Shown here one piece after another: positions 28,836 to 38,508 of a stretch of 59,563 bases of DNA. The DNA comes from Bacteroidetes/Chlorobi group bacterium MS-B_bin-24 (GTDB lineage Bacteria > Bacteroidota > Ignavibacteria > Kapaibacteriales > UBA2268), in the NCBI GenBank assembly GCA_003731685.1, contig RCNO01000002.1, positions 54,368 to 113,930 on the forward strand, written 5' to 3'. The notes beneath the pieces are model-generated. The model was not told the origin of the DNA and made no database searches. It worked only from the letters and a program-made list of their open reading frames with translations. The translations under genes were made by a program, and so were the position numbers. How positions within the stretch are numbered: the stretch's first letter is position 1; each line of letters starts with the position of its first letter.

Positions 28836-29108
28836 TTAGCTTTCTACAATAGCAAGGACATCGGAACGCTGGATGATTCGATATTCTTTACCATCAATGG
28901 TTATTTCTTCGCCACCATATTTGGCAAAGATAACCTTGTCGCCAACTTTGATTAGGTTTTGCAAATCTTCATCGGTGCCAACAGCAACGACTTCCCCCAT
29001 AATTGGCTTTTCCTTTGCTGTGTCGGGGATGATAATCCCTCCCGATGTCTTGCTTTCGGGCTCAAGTGGTTTGATTAACAAACGGTCATCCAATGGTTTG
29101 ACTTTCAT
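28836..29108 (-). CDS. groES: Co-chaperonin GroES
   Basis: A 90-residue GroES, the lid of the GroEL chaperonin. The mobile-loop and roof regions are typical: KPLDDRLLIKPLEPESKTSGGIIIPDTAKEKP, then GEVVAVG and VIFAKYGGEEI. AGGAGG lies 4 bases before the ATG. groEL is not adjacent, which is unusual since the two usually form an operon; here the upstream gene is a glutaredoxin 8 bases away and the terminator follows. Confidence 0.95.
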   Translation of the reverse strand: MKVKPLDDRLLIKPLEPESKTSGGIIIPDTAKEKPIMGEVVAVGTDEDLQNLIKVGDKVIFAKYGGEEITIDGKEYRIIQRSDVLAIVES

Positions 29109-29116
29109 AAAACCTC

Positions 29117-29365
29117 CTACTTAATGTTTAACAATTTGTCAATTTGTTGTTTATCGAACCCAATAATGGGTCTGTTGTTAATTAAAATTACGGGAACTCC
29201 CGTGTTGCCACCAGTTCTTCTTTGCATATCGCGGAATGCAGCCATATCGCGCGAAACATCTACTTCCTTGAATGGGACTTTCTTTTCCCTCAGATGTCTT
29301 TTCGCTGCATTGCAAAAGGAACAAGTTGGAGTTGTAAAAATAACAACTTTTGGCGTCGCTTTCAT
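29117..29365 (-). CDS. Glutaredoxin/NrdH-like thiol protein
   Basis: An 82-residue thioredoxin-fold protein that reduces disulfides. The ATG at 29365 has GAGGG 6 bases upstream; a TTG at 29371 is less likely. The redox motif CSFC follows a strand (VVIFTTPTCSFC), and TGVPVILINNRPIIGF is the cis-Pro (GVPV) and C-terminal segment. Ser-Phe in the active site differs from CPYC of classical glutaredoxin. It is in a row with metH upstream and groES 8 bases downstream. Confidence 0.9.
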   Translation of the reverse strand: MKATPKVVIFTTPTCSFCNAAKRHLREKKVPFKEVDVSRDMAAFRDMQRRTGGNTGVPVILINNRPIIGFDKQQIDKLLNIK

Positions 29366-29417
29366 ACCCAACCCTCAATTTTTGAAATATGAATAACGAG
29401 TTATATTGTTTGATATT

Positions 29418-32400
29418 TTATTTGTAAATAAGTATTGGGGCAAGCCATTTTTCAACCTCTTCGAGGCTCATTCCTTTTCTTTGTTTGTAATCCAAAACTT
29501 GGTCGCGATCGATTTTCCCAACGGGGAAATAACGGGCTTCGGGATGGGCAAAATATAATCCACAAACAGACGCCAGTGGTTTCATAAGATAATTTTCCGT
29601 TAAAGATACGCCAAGACTATTTGTTCCATCGAGAAGTTCAAATATAATTTGCTTTTCTGTGTGGTCAGGATAAGCAGGATAACCCGGAGCTGGTCTAATT
29701 CCGCGATATTTTTCTTTAAGAAGCTCATCAGTAGATAAATTCTTGGATTCATAGCACCAGAACTCGTTGCGAACTCGCTCGTGAAGTCGTTCGGCAAAAG
29801 CTTCGGCAAGTCTATCGGCAAGGATTTTGACAAGTATTGCACGAAAATCATCATTTTCATTTTTAAAGCCTTGCGACAATTCTTCGGCTCCTATCCCAGC
29901 AGTAACAATAAAGGCGCCAATAAAGTCCACATACCCACTCCCCTTTGGTGCAACAAAATCGGCTAACGAATAGTTCGGCTTATTTCCATCCTTGCGAGTT
30001 TGTTGGCGCAGAAAATGAAGCGTTGCCTTTAAAGATTTTAAGCTCTGGTCATAAATTTCTATATCTTCGCCTAAGGAATTTGCAGGGAACAGGCAAAAGG
30101 CACCATTCGCCTTCAACCATCTATTCATAATGATTTCATCAAGCAAAGTGTTTGCTTCGGCAAATAGTTTCTTTGCTTCCTCACCAAATTTTGGATGCTC
30201 AAAAATTTGCGGATAGCGAGCCTTCATTTCCCAAGCAAGGAAAAACTCTGTCCAATTAATATATCTGCGTATCTCCTCGAGGTCGTAATCAATCAAATGT
30301 TTTACCCCAATAAACTTTGGCTCAACTATTTGAGCCTCTTGAATGGAAAATTTGTATCTGTTCTCTTTGGCGCGCTCGAATGGAATAATATTGAACTCTT
30401 TCTTCTTTTCGAAGTTTCGGCGAATTTCTTCATATTCTTGGATGATTTTTTTGACAAAATCATTCTTCTGTTGCGGATTCACAAGGCTATTGGCAACAGG
30501 CACACTTTGAGAAGCATCTTGAACATAAATAACCGGACTGGAATAACAAGGCGATATTTTTACTGCTGTGTGGACTCTGGAAGTGGTCGCTCCGCCAATC
30601 AAAAGAGGAACATTCATTTTCGCCCGTTCGAGCTCTCGAGCAACATTGACCATCTCGTCCAACGACGGGGTTATCAAGCCACTCAATCCAATAATATTTA
30701 CATTGTTTTTCTTTGCCTCTTCGATAATTTTTTCGGCAGGAACCATTACCCCAAGGTCAATTACTTCGAAATTATTGCAAGAAAGCACTACGCCAACAAT
30801 ATTCTTTCCAATATCGTGAACATCTCCTTTGACAGTAGCCAGCAGAATTGTACCATTCTTTTTAGGTTCCGCAAATTCCTTTTTCAAAGATTTTTGTATG
30901 TGTGGTTCAAGATAGGCAACTGCTTGCTTCATCACCCTTGCAGTCTTAACCACTTGCGGCAGGAACATCTTCCCGGAACCAAACAAATTGCCAACTTCGT
31001 TCATTCCGTCCATCAACGGTCCTTCGATAATTTCCAAAGGATTAGAATACTTTGCCAAAGCCTCGTCCAAATCTACTTCAAGAAATGAATTGATTCCATT
31101 GATAAGAGCATATTTCAATCTTTGTTCAACTGGAAGTTCCCGCCAGGCAACAGTTTTAACTTTCTTATCAATTTTTGATTCTTTTAGAGCATTTGCATAC
31201 TCAATAAGCCTTTCGGTGGCATCGGGCTTTCGATTCAAAATCAAATCCTCGACCAACTCGCGCAGCCGTAGTTCAATTTCTTCGTAAACATCCAACTGCC
31301 CGGGATTAACAATGCCCATATCCATCCCAGCCTTGATTGAATGGTAAAGGAATACGGAGTGCATCGCACGTCGAACAATTTCGTTCCCACGAAATGAAAA
31401 AGACAAGTTGCTAACTCCCCCACTAACTTTTGCAAATGGCAAATTTGCTTTAATCCACTTTGTGGCTTCGATATAAGCCACAGCATAATTGTTATGTTCT
31501 TCGATTCCCGTGCCGATTGTAAGTATATTCGGGTCGAAGATAATATCTTGCGGAGGGAAACCAACTTTATTCACAAGTATATCGTAAGCTCTACGGCAAA
31601 CATTTATTTTGTGCTCAAAAGTTACCGCCTGTCCTTGTTCATCGAAAGCCATTACAATCACAGCAGCACCATATCGCAATACTTTCTTTGACCTTCGGAT
31701 AAATTCCTCTTCACCATCTTTCAAGGAAATTGAATTTACAATGCCTTTCCCCTGTAAACATTTTAAACCAGACTCTATCACGTTCCACTTCGAGGAATCA
31801 ATAATAATCGGAATTCGGGCAATTTCGGGCTCACTGGCGATTAAATTCAAAAAGGTCGTCATTGCCTTTTCGCTATCGAGCATCCCCTCGTCCATATTGA
31901 TATCGATAATCTGGGCTCCATTTTCTACTTGTTCTCGAGCAATTTCCAATGCCTTTTGGAAATCTCCCGAAAGTATGTAGTTTGCAAATTTTCGAGACCC
32001 GGCAACATTGGTTCTTTCCCCGACATTCACAAAATTGGTCTCGGGAGTGATTACCAAAGGTTCAAGCCCCGACAATCTCAAATAGCGCACGGACTCGGGC
32101 AACTTTCGTGGTTTATAATTTTGAATAACTTTTGCGAATTTTTCAATATGATTGGGAGTTGTTCCGCAACATCCGCCGACAATGTTTACCAGCTCATCTT
32201 GGGCGAATTTCTCGACGACCTCCGCCATCGATTCAGGGGAATCATCGTATTCACCAAATTCATTTGGTAGCCCAGCATTTGGATAAACCGAAACGAAAAC
32301 TTCGGCAATCCGAGACAAAACTTTCAAGTGGGGATAAATCTGCTTGGCACCGAGAGCACAATTCAAACCAACTGCAAGCAGATTCTTACAATGTGAAATT

Positions 32401-33104
32401 GAAATATAAAAAGCCTCAACAGTTTGACCCGAAAGTGTTCGCCCGCTCTGGTCAACTATGGTGCCAGAAATTATCACCGGCAAAGGCTCTCTCCCAGAGT
32501 TCTCAAAATATTCTTCGATTGCGAAAATTGCAGCCTTTGCATTCAAAGTATCGAAAACGGTTTCGACCAGTAAGATATCGACACCGCCCTCAACTCCGCC
32601 CTTGATTTGTTCATAATAAGCATCGACAAGTTCATCGAAAGTTACTGCCCGATATGCGGGATTTGTTACATCGGGCGAAATCGAAAGTGTTTTGTTTGTT
32701 GGACCAATGGAAAGAGCAACAAAGCGGGGCTTTTCGGGCGTTTGCTTTGTTTTTTCATCAGCCACCTTGCGGGCAAGCAAGGCAGCTTGATAATTCATCT
32801 CATAAACCAGATGTTCGGTGGAATAATCCTTCTGCGAGATTTTATTTGCGTTAAAAGTGTTGGTTTCGATTATGTCCGCACCTGGATCAAGATATTTCCT
32901 ATGTATTTCTTCAATGATTTGGGGTTGGGTTAGAACCAAAATGTCATTATTCCCTTTTAAATTTTTGGGATGGTCTTTAAATCTTTCGCCACGGAAATCA
33001 ATTTCACTGAGACGGTACTTCTGAATCATTGTGCCCATCGCACCGTCGAGCAGAAGAATCCGCTCTTCAAGCAATTGCCTTAAAATTTTGTACTTTTCTC
33101 CCAT
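29418..33104 (-). CDS. metH: Cobalamin-dependent methionine synthase
   Basis: Transfers a methyl group from 5-methyltetrahydrofolate to homocysteine via B12. The 1228 residues equal the full-length family size with four modules: homocysteine-binding (GAMGTMIQ near the N-terminus), pterin-binding ([14 protein letters not shown]), the cobalamin domain ([25 protein letters not shown], with the cobalt-ligating His), and the C-terminal S-adenosylmethionine reactivation domain ([18 protein letters not shown]). No module is missing. It starts 1 base after the nadC stop, so no B12 riboswitch can sit in front of it. Confidence 0.97.
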   Translation of the reverse strand: MGEKYKILRQLLEERILLLDGAMGTMIQKYRLSEIDFRGERFKDHPKNLKGNNDILVLTQPQIIEEIHRKYLDPGADIIETNTFNANKISQKDYSTEHLVYEMNYQAALLARKVADEKTKQTPEKPRFVALSIGPTNKTLSISPDVTNPAYRAVTFDELVDAYYEQIKGGVEGGVDILLVETVFDTLNAKAAIFAIEEYFENSGREPLPVIISGTIVDQSGRTLSGQTVEAFYISISHCKNLLAVGLNCALGAKQIYPHLKVLSRIAEVFVSVYPNAGLPNEFGEYDDSPESMAEVVEKFAQDELVNIVGGCCGTTPNHIEKFAKVIQNYKPRKLPESVRYLRLSGLEPLVITPETNFVNVGERTNVAGSRKFANYILSGDFQKALEIAREQVENGAQIIDINMDEGMLDSEKAMTTFLNLIASEPEIARIPIIIDSSKWNVIESGLKCLQGKGIVNSISLKDGEEEFIRRSKKVLRYGAAVIVMAFDEQGQAVTFEHKINVCRRAYDILVNKVGFPPQDIIFDPNILTIGTGIEEHNNYAVAYIEATKWIKANLPFAKVSGGVSNLSFSFRGNEIVRRAMHSVFLYHSIKAGMDMGIVNPGQLDVYEEIELRLRELVEDLILNRKPDATERLIEYANALKESKIDKKVKTVAWRELPVEQRLKYALINGINSFLEVDLDEALAKYSNPLEIIEGPLMDGMNEVGNLFGSGKMFLPQVVKTARVMKQAVAYLEPHIQKSLKKEFAEPKKNGTILLATVKGDVHDIGKNIVGVVLSCNNFEVIDLGVMVPAEKIIEEAKKNNVNIIGLSGLITPSLDEMVNVARELERAKMNVPLLIGGATTSRVHTAVKISPCYSSPVIYVQDASQSVPVANSLVNPQQKNDFVKKIIQEYEEIRRNFEKKKEFNIIPFERAKENRYKFSIQEAQIVEPKFIGVKHLIDYDLEEIRRYINWTEFFLAWEMKARYPQIFEHPKFGEEAKKLFAEANTLLDEIIMNRWLKANGAFCLFPANSLGEDIEIYDQSLKSLKATLHFLRQQTRKDGNKPNYSLADFVAPKGSGYVDFIGAFIVTAGIGAEELSQGFKNENDDFRAILVKILADRLAEAFAERLHERVRNEFWCYESKNLSTDELLKEKYRGIRPAPGYPAYPDHTEKQIIFELLDGTNSLGVSLTENYLMKPLASVCGLYFAHPEARYFPVGKIDRDQVLDYKQRKGMSLEEVEKWLAPILIYK

Positions 33105-33105
33105 C

Positions 33106-33978
33106 TTACTTGCAAAATTCCATATGAAGCTTTACAGAAGGAGCACTATGGGTTAGAGCCCCAATCGAAATAGCATCAACCCCGGTTTTAGCATAACTTT
33201 CCACATTGGCAAGAGTAATTCCACCGGAGGCTTCCAAAAATATCGCAGGGTTCTTTTGCCGGGCAAAATCTACGAGCCCTTTTAATGTTTCAGGTTCAAA
33301 ATTGTCTAAAAGAATTCCATCCACATTCATTAGAATTGCTTCGAGAAGCTGACTTTCGTTTTCTACTTCAACCTCAATAAACTTCAAAGGATGTTCCAAC
33401 CGCATCATCTCTACTGCACGGGTGATAGACCCCGCAGCAACAATGTGATTGTCCTTTATTAGAATACCCTCGGAAAGGTTCAGTCGATGATTCCAACCGC
33501 CACCACAGCGAACAGCATATTTCTCGAAAAGCCTTAGCCCCGGAGTAGTCTTGCGTGTATCAAGTATTTTCACGCCATAGGGGCTGACAATGTCAACATA
33601 TTTCCTTGTGTTCGTAGCAATTCCGCAAAGTCGCTGCAATAAATTTAAAAGCGTTCTTTCGACTTTTAGAAGAAACTTTGTTGGTCCTTCAATCTCTGCA
33701 AGCTTGGAATATCGCGGGATACGCTCTCCATCGTTAAAATTTACCTTAATAGAAACTGTTTCTTCAATCAGACTTGGCACTTGCTCGATAATTTGCCGAC
33801 CTGCGAAAATCATCTCCTCTTCGTTTTCAATATAAGCTTTCGACACCAAAGACTTGTCGAAAAAAATATCCGAGGTAATATCCCCATCGGGAACATCTTC
33901 GGAAATGAAATAAAGCAGTTCCTCAACTATAAAGTCTGGGTCGAGCGTTTCGATTTGGGGATATGGTAAAAATGGCAT
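33106..33978 (-). CDS. nadC: Quinolinate phosphoribosyltransferase
   Basis: Makes nicotinate mononucleotide from quinolinate and PRPP in de novo NAD synthesis. The 290-residue protein has family motifs: [57 protein letters not shown], and EASGGI. It follows nadA by 4 bases and precedes metH by 1, so the three are one operon. nadB, which would make iminoaspartate, is not in the window. Confidence 0.96.
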   Translation of the reverse strand: MPFLPYPQIETLDPDFIVEELLYFISEDVPDGDITSDIFFDKSLVSKAYIENEEEMIFAGRQIIEQVPSLIEETVSIKVNFNDGERIPRYSKLAEIEGPTKFLLKVERTLLNLLQRLCGIATNTRKYVDIVSPYGVKILDTRKTTPGLRLFEKYAVRCGGGWNHRLNLSEGILIKDNHIVAAGSITRAVEMMRLEHPLKFIEVEVENESQLLEAILMNVDGILLDNFEPETLKGLVDFARQKNPAIFLEASGGITLANVESYAKTGVDAISIGALTHSAPSVKLHMEFCK

Positions 33979-33982
33979 AAAT

Positions 33983-34906
33983 CTATCTACTTAATTCCAA
34001 CATTCTTTCGAGAGGCTTCAAAGCCCGCAAGCGTAAGTCTTCGGAAATGTAAATCTGTGGCTCTAAATTCAAAAGAGCATTATACACTTTATCCAGAGTA
34101 TGCACACGCATATGAGGACATTGGTTGCAGGCACATCCATTCAAACTTGCCAATGGATAAAAGATTTTATCTGGATTCTTCTTCTTCAACTGGTGAATAA
34201 TCCCTTCTTCGGTTGCAATAATAAATTCTTTGCTCGAACTTTCAGTTGCAAATTTAATTATACCACTGGTTGAACCAATATAATCGGCATAATGCAAAAT
34301 ATTTTCGGGGCACTCTGGGTGAGCCAAAACAAGTGCTTCGGGGTGTTTCCTTTGCAAAGAAATTAATTCCTGTTCCGAAAAGGTTTCGTGCACTTGGCAG
34401 GTGCCATTCCAAAGCACCATATTCCTGCCTGTCTTCTTAATCAAATATGACCCGAGATAACGGTCGGGAGCAAAACAGATCGGTTTAGTTTCGGGAACGG
34501 AGCGGATAATTTTCTCCGCGTTGCTCGAAGTGCAAATAATATCACTCATAGCCTTAACTTCGGCTGAACAATTGATGTAGGATATAACGACGTGACCCGG
34601 ATGCTCTTCGACCCATTTCTTGAACTTATCGGCGGGAGCACTATCGGCAAGCGAGCATCCAGCGTTGAGGTCGGGCATAACTACAATCTTTTCGGGATTT
34701 AAAATCTTGGCAGTTTCAGCCATAAAGTGCACTCCACAAAAGACTATTACGTCGGCATTGGTTTTTTGTGGCTGCTGTGCAAGAGCAAGCGAGTCGCCAA
34801 GGAAATCGGCTATGTCTTGTATCGAAGGGTCTTGATAGTAATGTGCAAGAATGATTGCGTTTCGTTCCTTTTTTAGCCTATTTATCTCATTAACAATATT
34901 TTCCAT
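33983..34906 (-). CDS. nadA: Quinolinate synthase
   Basis: Condenses iminoaspartate with dihydroxyacetone phosphate to quinolinate using a [4Fe-4S] cluster. The 307-residue form has the three conserved cysteines: C57 in VIVFCGVHFMAET, C170 in WNGTCQVHE, and one in the CACNQCP segment (258-264). Other landmarks are LAHYYQDPSIQDIADFLGDS and SLADSAP. It is the first gene of the nadA-nadC-metH operon. The gap upstream to the next gene (about 125 bases) is AT-rich with no evident NadR-type operator. Confidence 0.96.
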   Translation of the reverse strand: MENIVNEINRLKKERNAIILAHYYQDPSIQDIADFLGDSLALAQQPQKTNADVIVFCGVHFMAETAKILNPEKIVVMPDLNAGCSLADSAPADKFKKWVEEHPGHVVISYINCSAEVKAMSDIICTSSNAEKIIRSVPETKPICFAPDRYLGSYLIKKTGRNMVLWNGTCQVHETFSEQELISLQRKHPEALVLAHPECPENILHYADYIGSTSGIIKFATESSSKEFIIATEEGIIHQLKKKNPDKIFYPLASLNGCACNQCPHMRVHTLDKVYNALLNLEPQIYISEDLRLRALKPLERMLELSR

Positions 34907-35030
34907 TTTAGCACCAAGATTTTTTGAATAACCTAAGACGATTTTTAGTGTTAATTGTTTTTATTTATAAAGCATTATGTCAATTTTCAGTTAAGAAAGA
35001 AATTTTGAAAAACGGGAAATTGAATTTTAA

Positions 35031-36248
35031 CTACCAAGGAAGTAGTTTTATAATTGGGTTTTCATCTATTCTAACAAGATGGTTCGAGACAGCGGAAACA
35101 AAAATCAAACTGCAATCGGTAAGAAATGCGGGTATATTTAATAGAGTAGGAAATTTCGTTAAGTCAAAAGTTTTCCAAAGGTTCAACTCGCTATCCAAAA
35201 ATATTAAAGAAGGATTGCCACGAGTGTAACCAACAGCACACAGAATTTGCTGACTAATGAACAACGGGCTATAAAAACTTGCACTAATGTGCTGTTGCGA
35301 AAGAATATTCCCGTGATTGTCCAATTTATAAATTGTCGAAATTGTTTCGCCTAATCCTGAATTGTAAAGACAAAGGAAAAGTGTGCCATCAACGGTAATG
35401 GATAAATAACGTGGAACGATGTCGAATTCTTTTTTCCACTGAATCGTTCCTGCACTATCAATGCAGAACAAATAGCCTACTTGCGATGAATTTTCGATAC
35501 CATAACCAAAAGCAAAGATTTTGTCTTTCCAAACAACGGGAGAGCGAAGTAGCCTAACATTTTCCAAAGGTCTGCTCCAAAGGATTTTCCCTTTTGAACT
35601 TATCAAGAGAATTGTATCTGTACGATTAACTTCATTAAATGTCAAATTCATTACAAGTTTCTCGTTAGAAAATTCAGCAAAAGTCATCGTTGTTTCCAAA
35701 GAAAGTGGCAAACTCCAAAGCAACTTGCCTTGATAATTATATTTGTATAAATATTTTGGCGATGCAAAATACACTGCTTCTTTTGTAGCAAGCAAAGTTG
35801 AATATACAGATGAAGTATCACTTAAATTTGCTTTCCAATTCAAAGTTCCCGAATTTGAAATGGAATAAAAAAAATTTTTGTTCGAAATAAACAAAATATC
35901 CTCCTTTGGAGACGCAACAAGGTTGGAAACCAAAAACTCTCCCGTGCCAAGTTTAAACTCCCATTGCAGTCGAGTATGCTGAAAAAGAACTACCAAGCCA
36001 TTGTTTGTGGCTGTAACAAATTTGTTTTCGGAAAGAGCCAGCGGAAATGTAGCAAATCCGCTCGAATCTGAACACCCAGCATCTTCGAGCGAGGAAATTC
36101 CCGTCCAGAACCTGCCTAAATTCTCATAAGAAGAAGTTCTATGCGAGTTTCCGTATAGATTGTATGGTTCTTTTTCTTTTGGGTTCCCACAAGAGTAAAA
36201 AATAAAAATTATCGAAAAAAATATGCTTTTAATCAACAAATATTTCAT
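35031..36248 (-). CDS. Predicted lipoprotein with PQQ-type beta-propeller
   Basis: A 405-residue exported lipoprotein. From the ATG at 36248 (TTG at 36254 is an alternative) the signal ends in FYSC with Cys20 as the likely lipid-attachment residue. The body has repeats of the form '.LLWSLPL', 'GKILWSRPL', 'GTIQWKKEF' and 'GTLNWKANL', each with the Trp and Gly spacing of PQQ-like/BamB propellers. No enzyme motif is visible. It overlaps the upstream gene by 20 bases, suggesting that the two proteins function together. Confidence 0.75.
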   Translation of the reverse strand: MKYLLIKSIFFSIIFIFYSCGNPKEKEPYNLYGNSHRTSSYENLGRFWTGISSLEDAGCSDSSGFATFPLALSENKFVTATNNGLVVLFQHTRLQWEFKLGTGEFLVSNLVASPKEDILFISNKNFFYSISNSGTLNWKANLSDTSSVYSTLLATKEAVYFASPKYLYKYNYQGKLLWSLPLSLETTMTFAEFSNEKLVMNLTFNEVNRTDTILLISSKGKILWSRPLENVRLLRSPVVWKDKIFAFGYGIENSSQVGYLFCIDSAGTIQWKKEFDIVPRYLSITVDGTLFLCLYNSGLGETISTIYKLDNHGNILSQQHISASFYSPLFISQQILCAVGYTRGNPSLIFLDSELNLWKTFDLTKFPTLLNIPAFLTDCSLIFVSAVSNHLVRIDENPIIKLLPW

Positions 36249-37134
36249 TATCAATTTTCAATATTTTGTAGAAAGTAAATTTACCTGTTTTTTGCAAAGA
36301 AAGAAGATACAAACCATCGGGAAAATCGAAAAAGTTAAGTGTAAATTGTCCTATTTGGGAATTAAAAAACACAACTTGTCCTTGTGAATTATATAGTACA
36401 AAGGAGTATAGTTCGTGAAAATTTAAATTCATTCTACCGTGGGTAATTTTCAACTCAACTTTGGCATCGTGGCTATCTGCCGAAGAGAAATTTGGCAGAA
36501 GATGAATTCCCACAACACAATCCAAATCGAAACCCGAAAGCAGTGGCGAATAAAATGGATGCTTTTCATCCTTTAGTATCGAATCGCAAATATCTTTGAT
36601 TTTAATGTACTTAATCTTCTTCAATCCAATAGTTGAAAGGTCGAAGGAATTCCCTCCGCTTTCATTAGGGTCGAAAGGATTAGCCTTGCCATTTGTCGGC
36701 TTTGTGCCAGCACAACCCTCGAGAGTATTATAATCCCACGGGAATTCCACAAAGTTAATTCCATCGGCAGAAACAGATACCACTGCTGGCTCGGCAAACA
36801 CCTTTTGCGTTACAGGGTTTATAAAAGCATTCTCGAAAATTGTAAAGTCTGGACCATCGCCGTCAACAACTTCGAAGTTTTTAAACCCAACGCAAATTTC
36901 ACCGCCAAGTCCAATCGAGCAAATATCCGTCGGACTTGACGATGGCACCTGCTCGGAAGCATTTGTATCAGGCAATTTGAAGATATTCTGGGGGAAATAT
37001 TCACTACCCTGACCAAGATTTTGTCCTTTCCCCGGATAAAACCAAAAAACTGTATCTATCGCCGATTGATAATATTCACCATATAAAAGCTTGGAATAAA
37101 AGAACAATACACAAAGCAGTCCAAAAAATCTCAT
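36229..37134 (-). CDS. Secreted surface protein with T9SS-like tail
   Basis: A 301-residue exported protein with a signal peptide (MRFFGLLCVLFFYSKLLYG). The central part has SIGLGGEICVGFKNFEVVDGDGPDFTIFENAF and EPAVVSVSADGINFVEFP, the pattern of a lectin-like family seen in outer-surface proteins where a GPDF.VFENAF block recurs. The C-terminus (SFVLYNSQGQVVFFNSQ ... FPDGLYLLSLQKTG) resembles the type A sorting tail but lacks YPNP. It overlaps the downstream lipoprotein by 20 bases. Function unknown. Confidence 0.75.
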   Translation of the reverse strand: MRFFGLLCVLFFYSKLLYGEYYQSAIDTVFWFYPGKGQNLGQGSEYFPQNIFKLPDTNASEQVPSSSPTDICSIGLGGEICVGFKNFEVVDGDGPDFTIFENAFINPVTQKVFAEPAVVSVSADGINFVEFPWDYNTLEGCAGTKPTNGKANPFDPNESGGNSFDLSTIGLKKIKYIKIKDICDSILKDEKHPFYSPLLSGFDLDCVVGIHLLPNFSSADSHDAKVELKITHGRMNLNFHELYSFVLYNSQGQVVFFNSQIGQFTLNFFDFPDGLYLLSLQKTGKFTFYKILKIDNEIFVD

Positions 37135-37519
37135 AGTCTAAATCTTTTAAAAAAGCAAAATTAAAACATTTCAAAATGTTGATTGGGTAAAAACTAATGA
37201 GAATATACAGAAACTGCTTGATTACTTTATATATGTAGTTGAAGAACTTCGTATGTTTGCAATGCATCCTTTGTTTTTCAAATTGGGCAATAGTCGCTCA
37301 CAAAGATATTTACTATTCACGAGAAGCTAATAGACATCGGATGTTTTCAAAATATCCGATTTCTTGACATTAGGTTTGTATCGCATCGTAAAACCCAAAG
37401 ACATATCTGTTCATTTGCTCACAAAAGGTTAGAAATAAACTTTAAATGATTTCCTTTCAATTATCGTCATTTTGCTTTTTAATATTATTTTGTTGAAAAT
37501 ATAGGTTTTCGAAAACGCA
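37135..37519. other. Divergent intergenic region, 385 bases, no gene
   Basis: This gap separates the minus-strand surface protein from the plus-strand LipM/LplA-like gene, so promoters for both directions should be here. I see no open frame that looks coding. It contains a short AACATT/AATGTT dyad near 37170 and the dispersed palindromic repeat at 37336-37360. The stretch just before 37520 is very AT-rich, as expected for a promoter, but no consensus is clear. Confidence 0.7.
37336..37360. repeat. Dispersed palindromic repeat, copy 1
   Basis: Arms ATCGGATGTTTT (37336-37347) and AAAATATCCGAT (37349-37360) pair with one mismatch around a single base. The left arm, preceded by AGAC, matches the perfect copy at 50747-50779. 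The core CGGATGTTT is shared by both. Confidence 0.7.
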
Positions 37520-38299
37520 ATGACTTCAGTGGGTAAAAAATCGGTTTCAAAACACATAATTGATGGAAGAAAAATTAGCCTTTTGTTCGATTTCGATGTT
37601 GAATTAATCTTCGACGGCTTAAATACGGGCGAATATAATATGCATTTCGATGAAACAAGGGCTTACGAGGTTGAACAAGGTAAATCGCTACCGATGCTCC
37701 GTTTCTATGGATGGAACCCTTGGACAGTTTCGTTGGGAGCAAACCAAAAGGAAAGTGATTTCGACCCCGAAAAACTGCAAATGTATGGTTTTGGCTTGGT
37801 TCGAAGACCTACCGGCGGACGAGCAGTTCTCCACGCCAATGAATCGACTTATTCATTCGTTTGCAAGCTCGATTCACAACTGAAACCGCTCGATGTTTAC
37901 AAGGAAATCCACATTTTCCTTGTCGAAGGACTTAAGCAGCTTGGTGCCGAAGGCTTATCGTTCGAAAAGTCCCAGCCCAACTTCAATGAATTCTACAAAA
38001 GAGAGACTGCTTCGCTATCCTGCTTTGCCGGTTCGGCTCGATACGAAATTGAGTGGCAAGGCAAAAAACTTGTTGGGAGTGCCCAAAGAGTCTTGGGAAA
38101 TACACTTCTTCAACACGGCTCAATTCTTTTAGGACCGGGATATGAACTGCTTGCCGAGGTTGCAAATCTCCCAGACGAAAAATCGCGGGACTATCTCCGA
38201 AACTACATCAAATCCCATAGCATTTCCGTCGAGGAAATTACTGGTAAAGAAACTAATTTCTTCCAAGCTATTGAAACATTTTCAAAGCTTTTGCTATGA
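37520..38299 (+). CDS. Octanoyl/lipoyl transferase (LipM/LplA family)
   Basis: A 259-residue member of the biotin/lipoate ligase fold that attaches octanoate or lipoate to carrier domains. The motifs RRPTGGRAVLH (95-105) and KLVGSAQRVLGNTLLQHGSILLG near 183-205 are conserved. A cysteine in SLSCFAGSARYEI (C168) sits where LipM octanoyltransferases have their catalytic Cys, which favours LipM over ATP-dependent LplA. There are about 35 residues before the usual family start (FDGLNTGEYNMHFDETRA); the ATG at 37520 is the only supported start. A tiny membrane protein overlaps its stop by 4 bases. Confidence 0.85.
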   Translation: MTSVGKKSVSKHIIDGRKISLLFDFDVELIFDGLNTGEYNMHFDETRAYEVEQGKSLPMLRFYGWNPWTVSLGANQKESDFDPEKLQMYGFGLVRRPTGGRAVLHANESTYSFVCKLDSQLKPLDVYKEIHIFLVEGLKQLGAEGLSFEKSQPNFNEFYKRETASLSCFAGSARYEIEWQGKKLVGSAQRVLGNTLLQHGSILLGPGYELLAEVANLPDEKSRDYLRNYIKSHSISVEEITGKETNFFQAIETFSKLLL

Positions 38300-38505
38300 T
38301 TCGATACATTGTCTTAATTCTTTTAATTATTCTTGGGATACTCTTTTTAATGAACATTATCCTTAATAAAGTAATCAAAATCTTTTTGAGGTCAAATTCT
38401 TCTGTAAAACCCAAATCCAAGAAGCCCGACGAAGTTATCTTTAACAAAGAAGACATTATCGTTTTGAAGGGCGAAGCAAAGCAAAGTGATAACAATGAAA
38501 AATGA
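38296..38505 (+). CDS. Small single-pass membrane protein
   Basis: A 69-residue protein with one hydrophobic helix at about 3-30, followed by a charged C-terminal tail rich in Lys, Asp and Glu. It resembles DUF4834-type small proteins by layout only. The ATG overlaps the stop of the preceding gene and its own stop is 3 bases before the Ppx/GppA start, so translation is coupled on both sides, which supports it being real. Function unknown. Confidence 0.65.
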   Translation: MIRYIVLILLIILGILFLMNIILNKVIKIFLRSNSSVKPKSKKPDEVIFNKEDIIVLKGEAKQSDNNEK

Positions 38506-38508
38506 ACT

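Noticed and set aside
33104-34906. B12 riboswitch for metH
   Set aside because: metH starts 1 base after nadC and no long leader exists; nothing before nadA resembles a B12-box element.
34924-35229. Plus-strand frame of about 100 residues antisense to the lipoprotein gene
   Set aside because: It mostly overlaps the reverse strand of a clear gene and has no recognisable motif.
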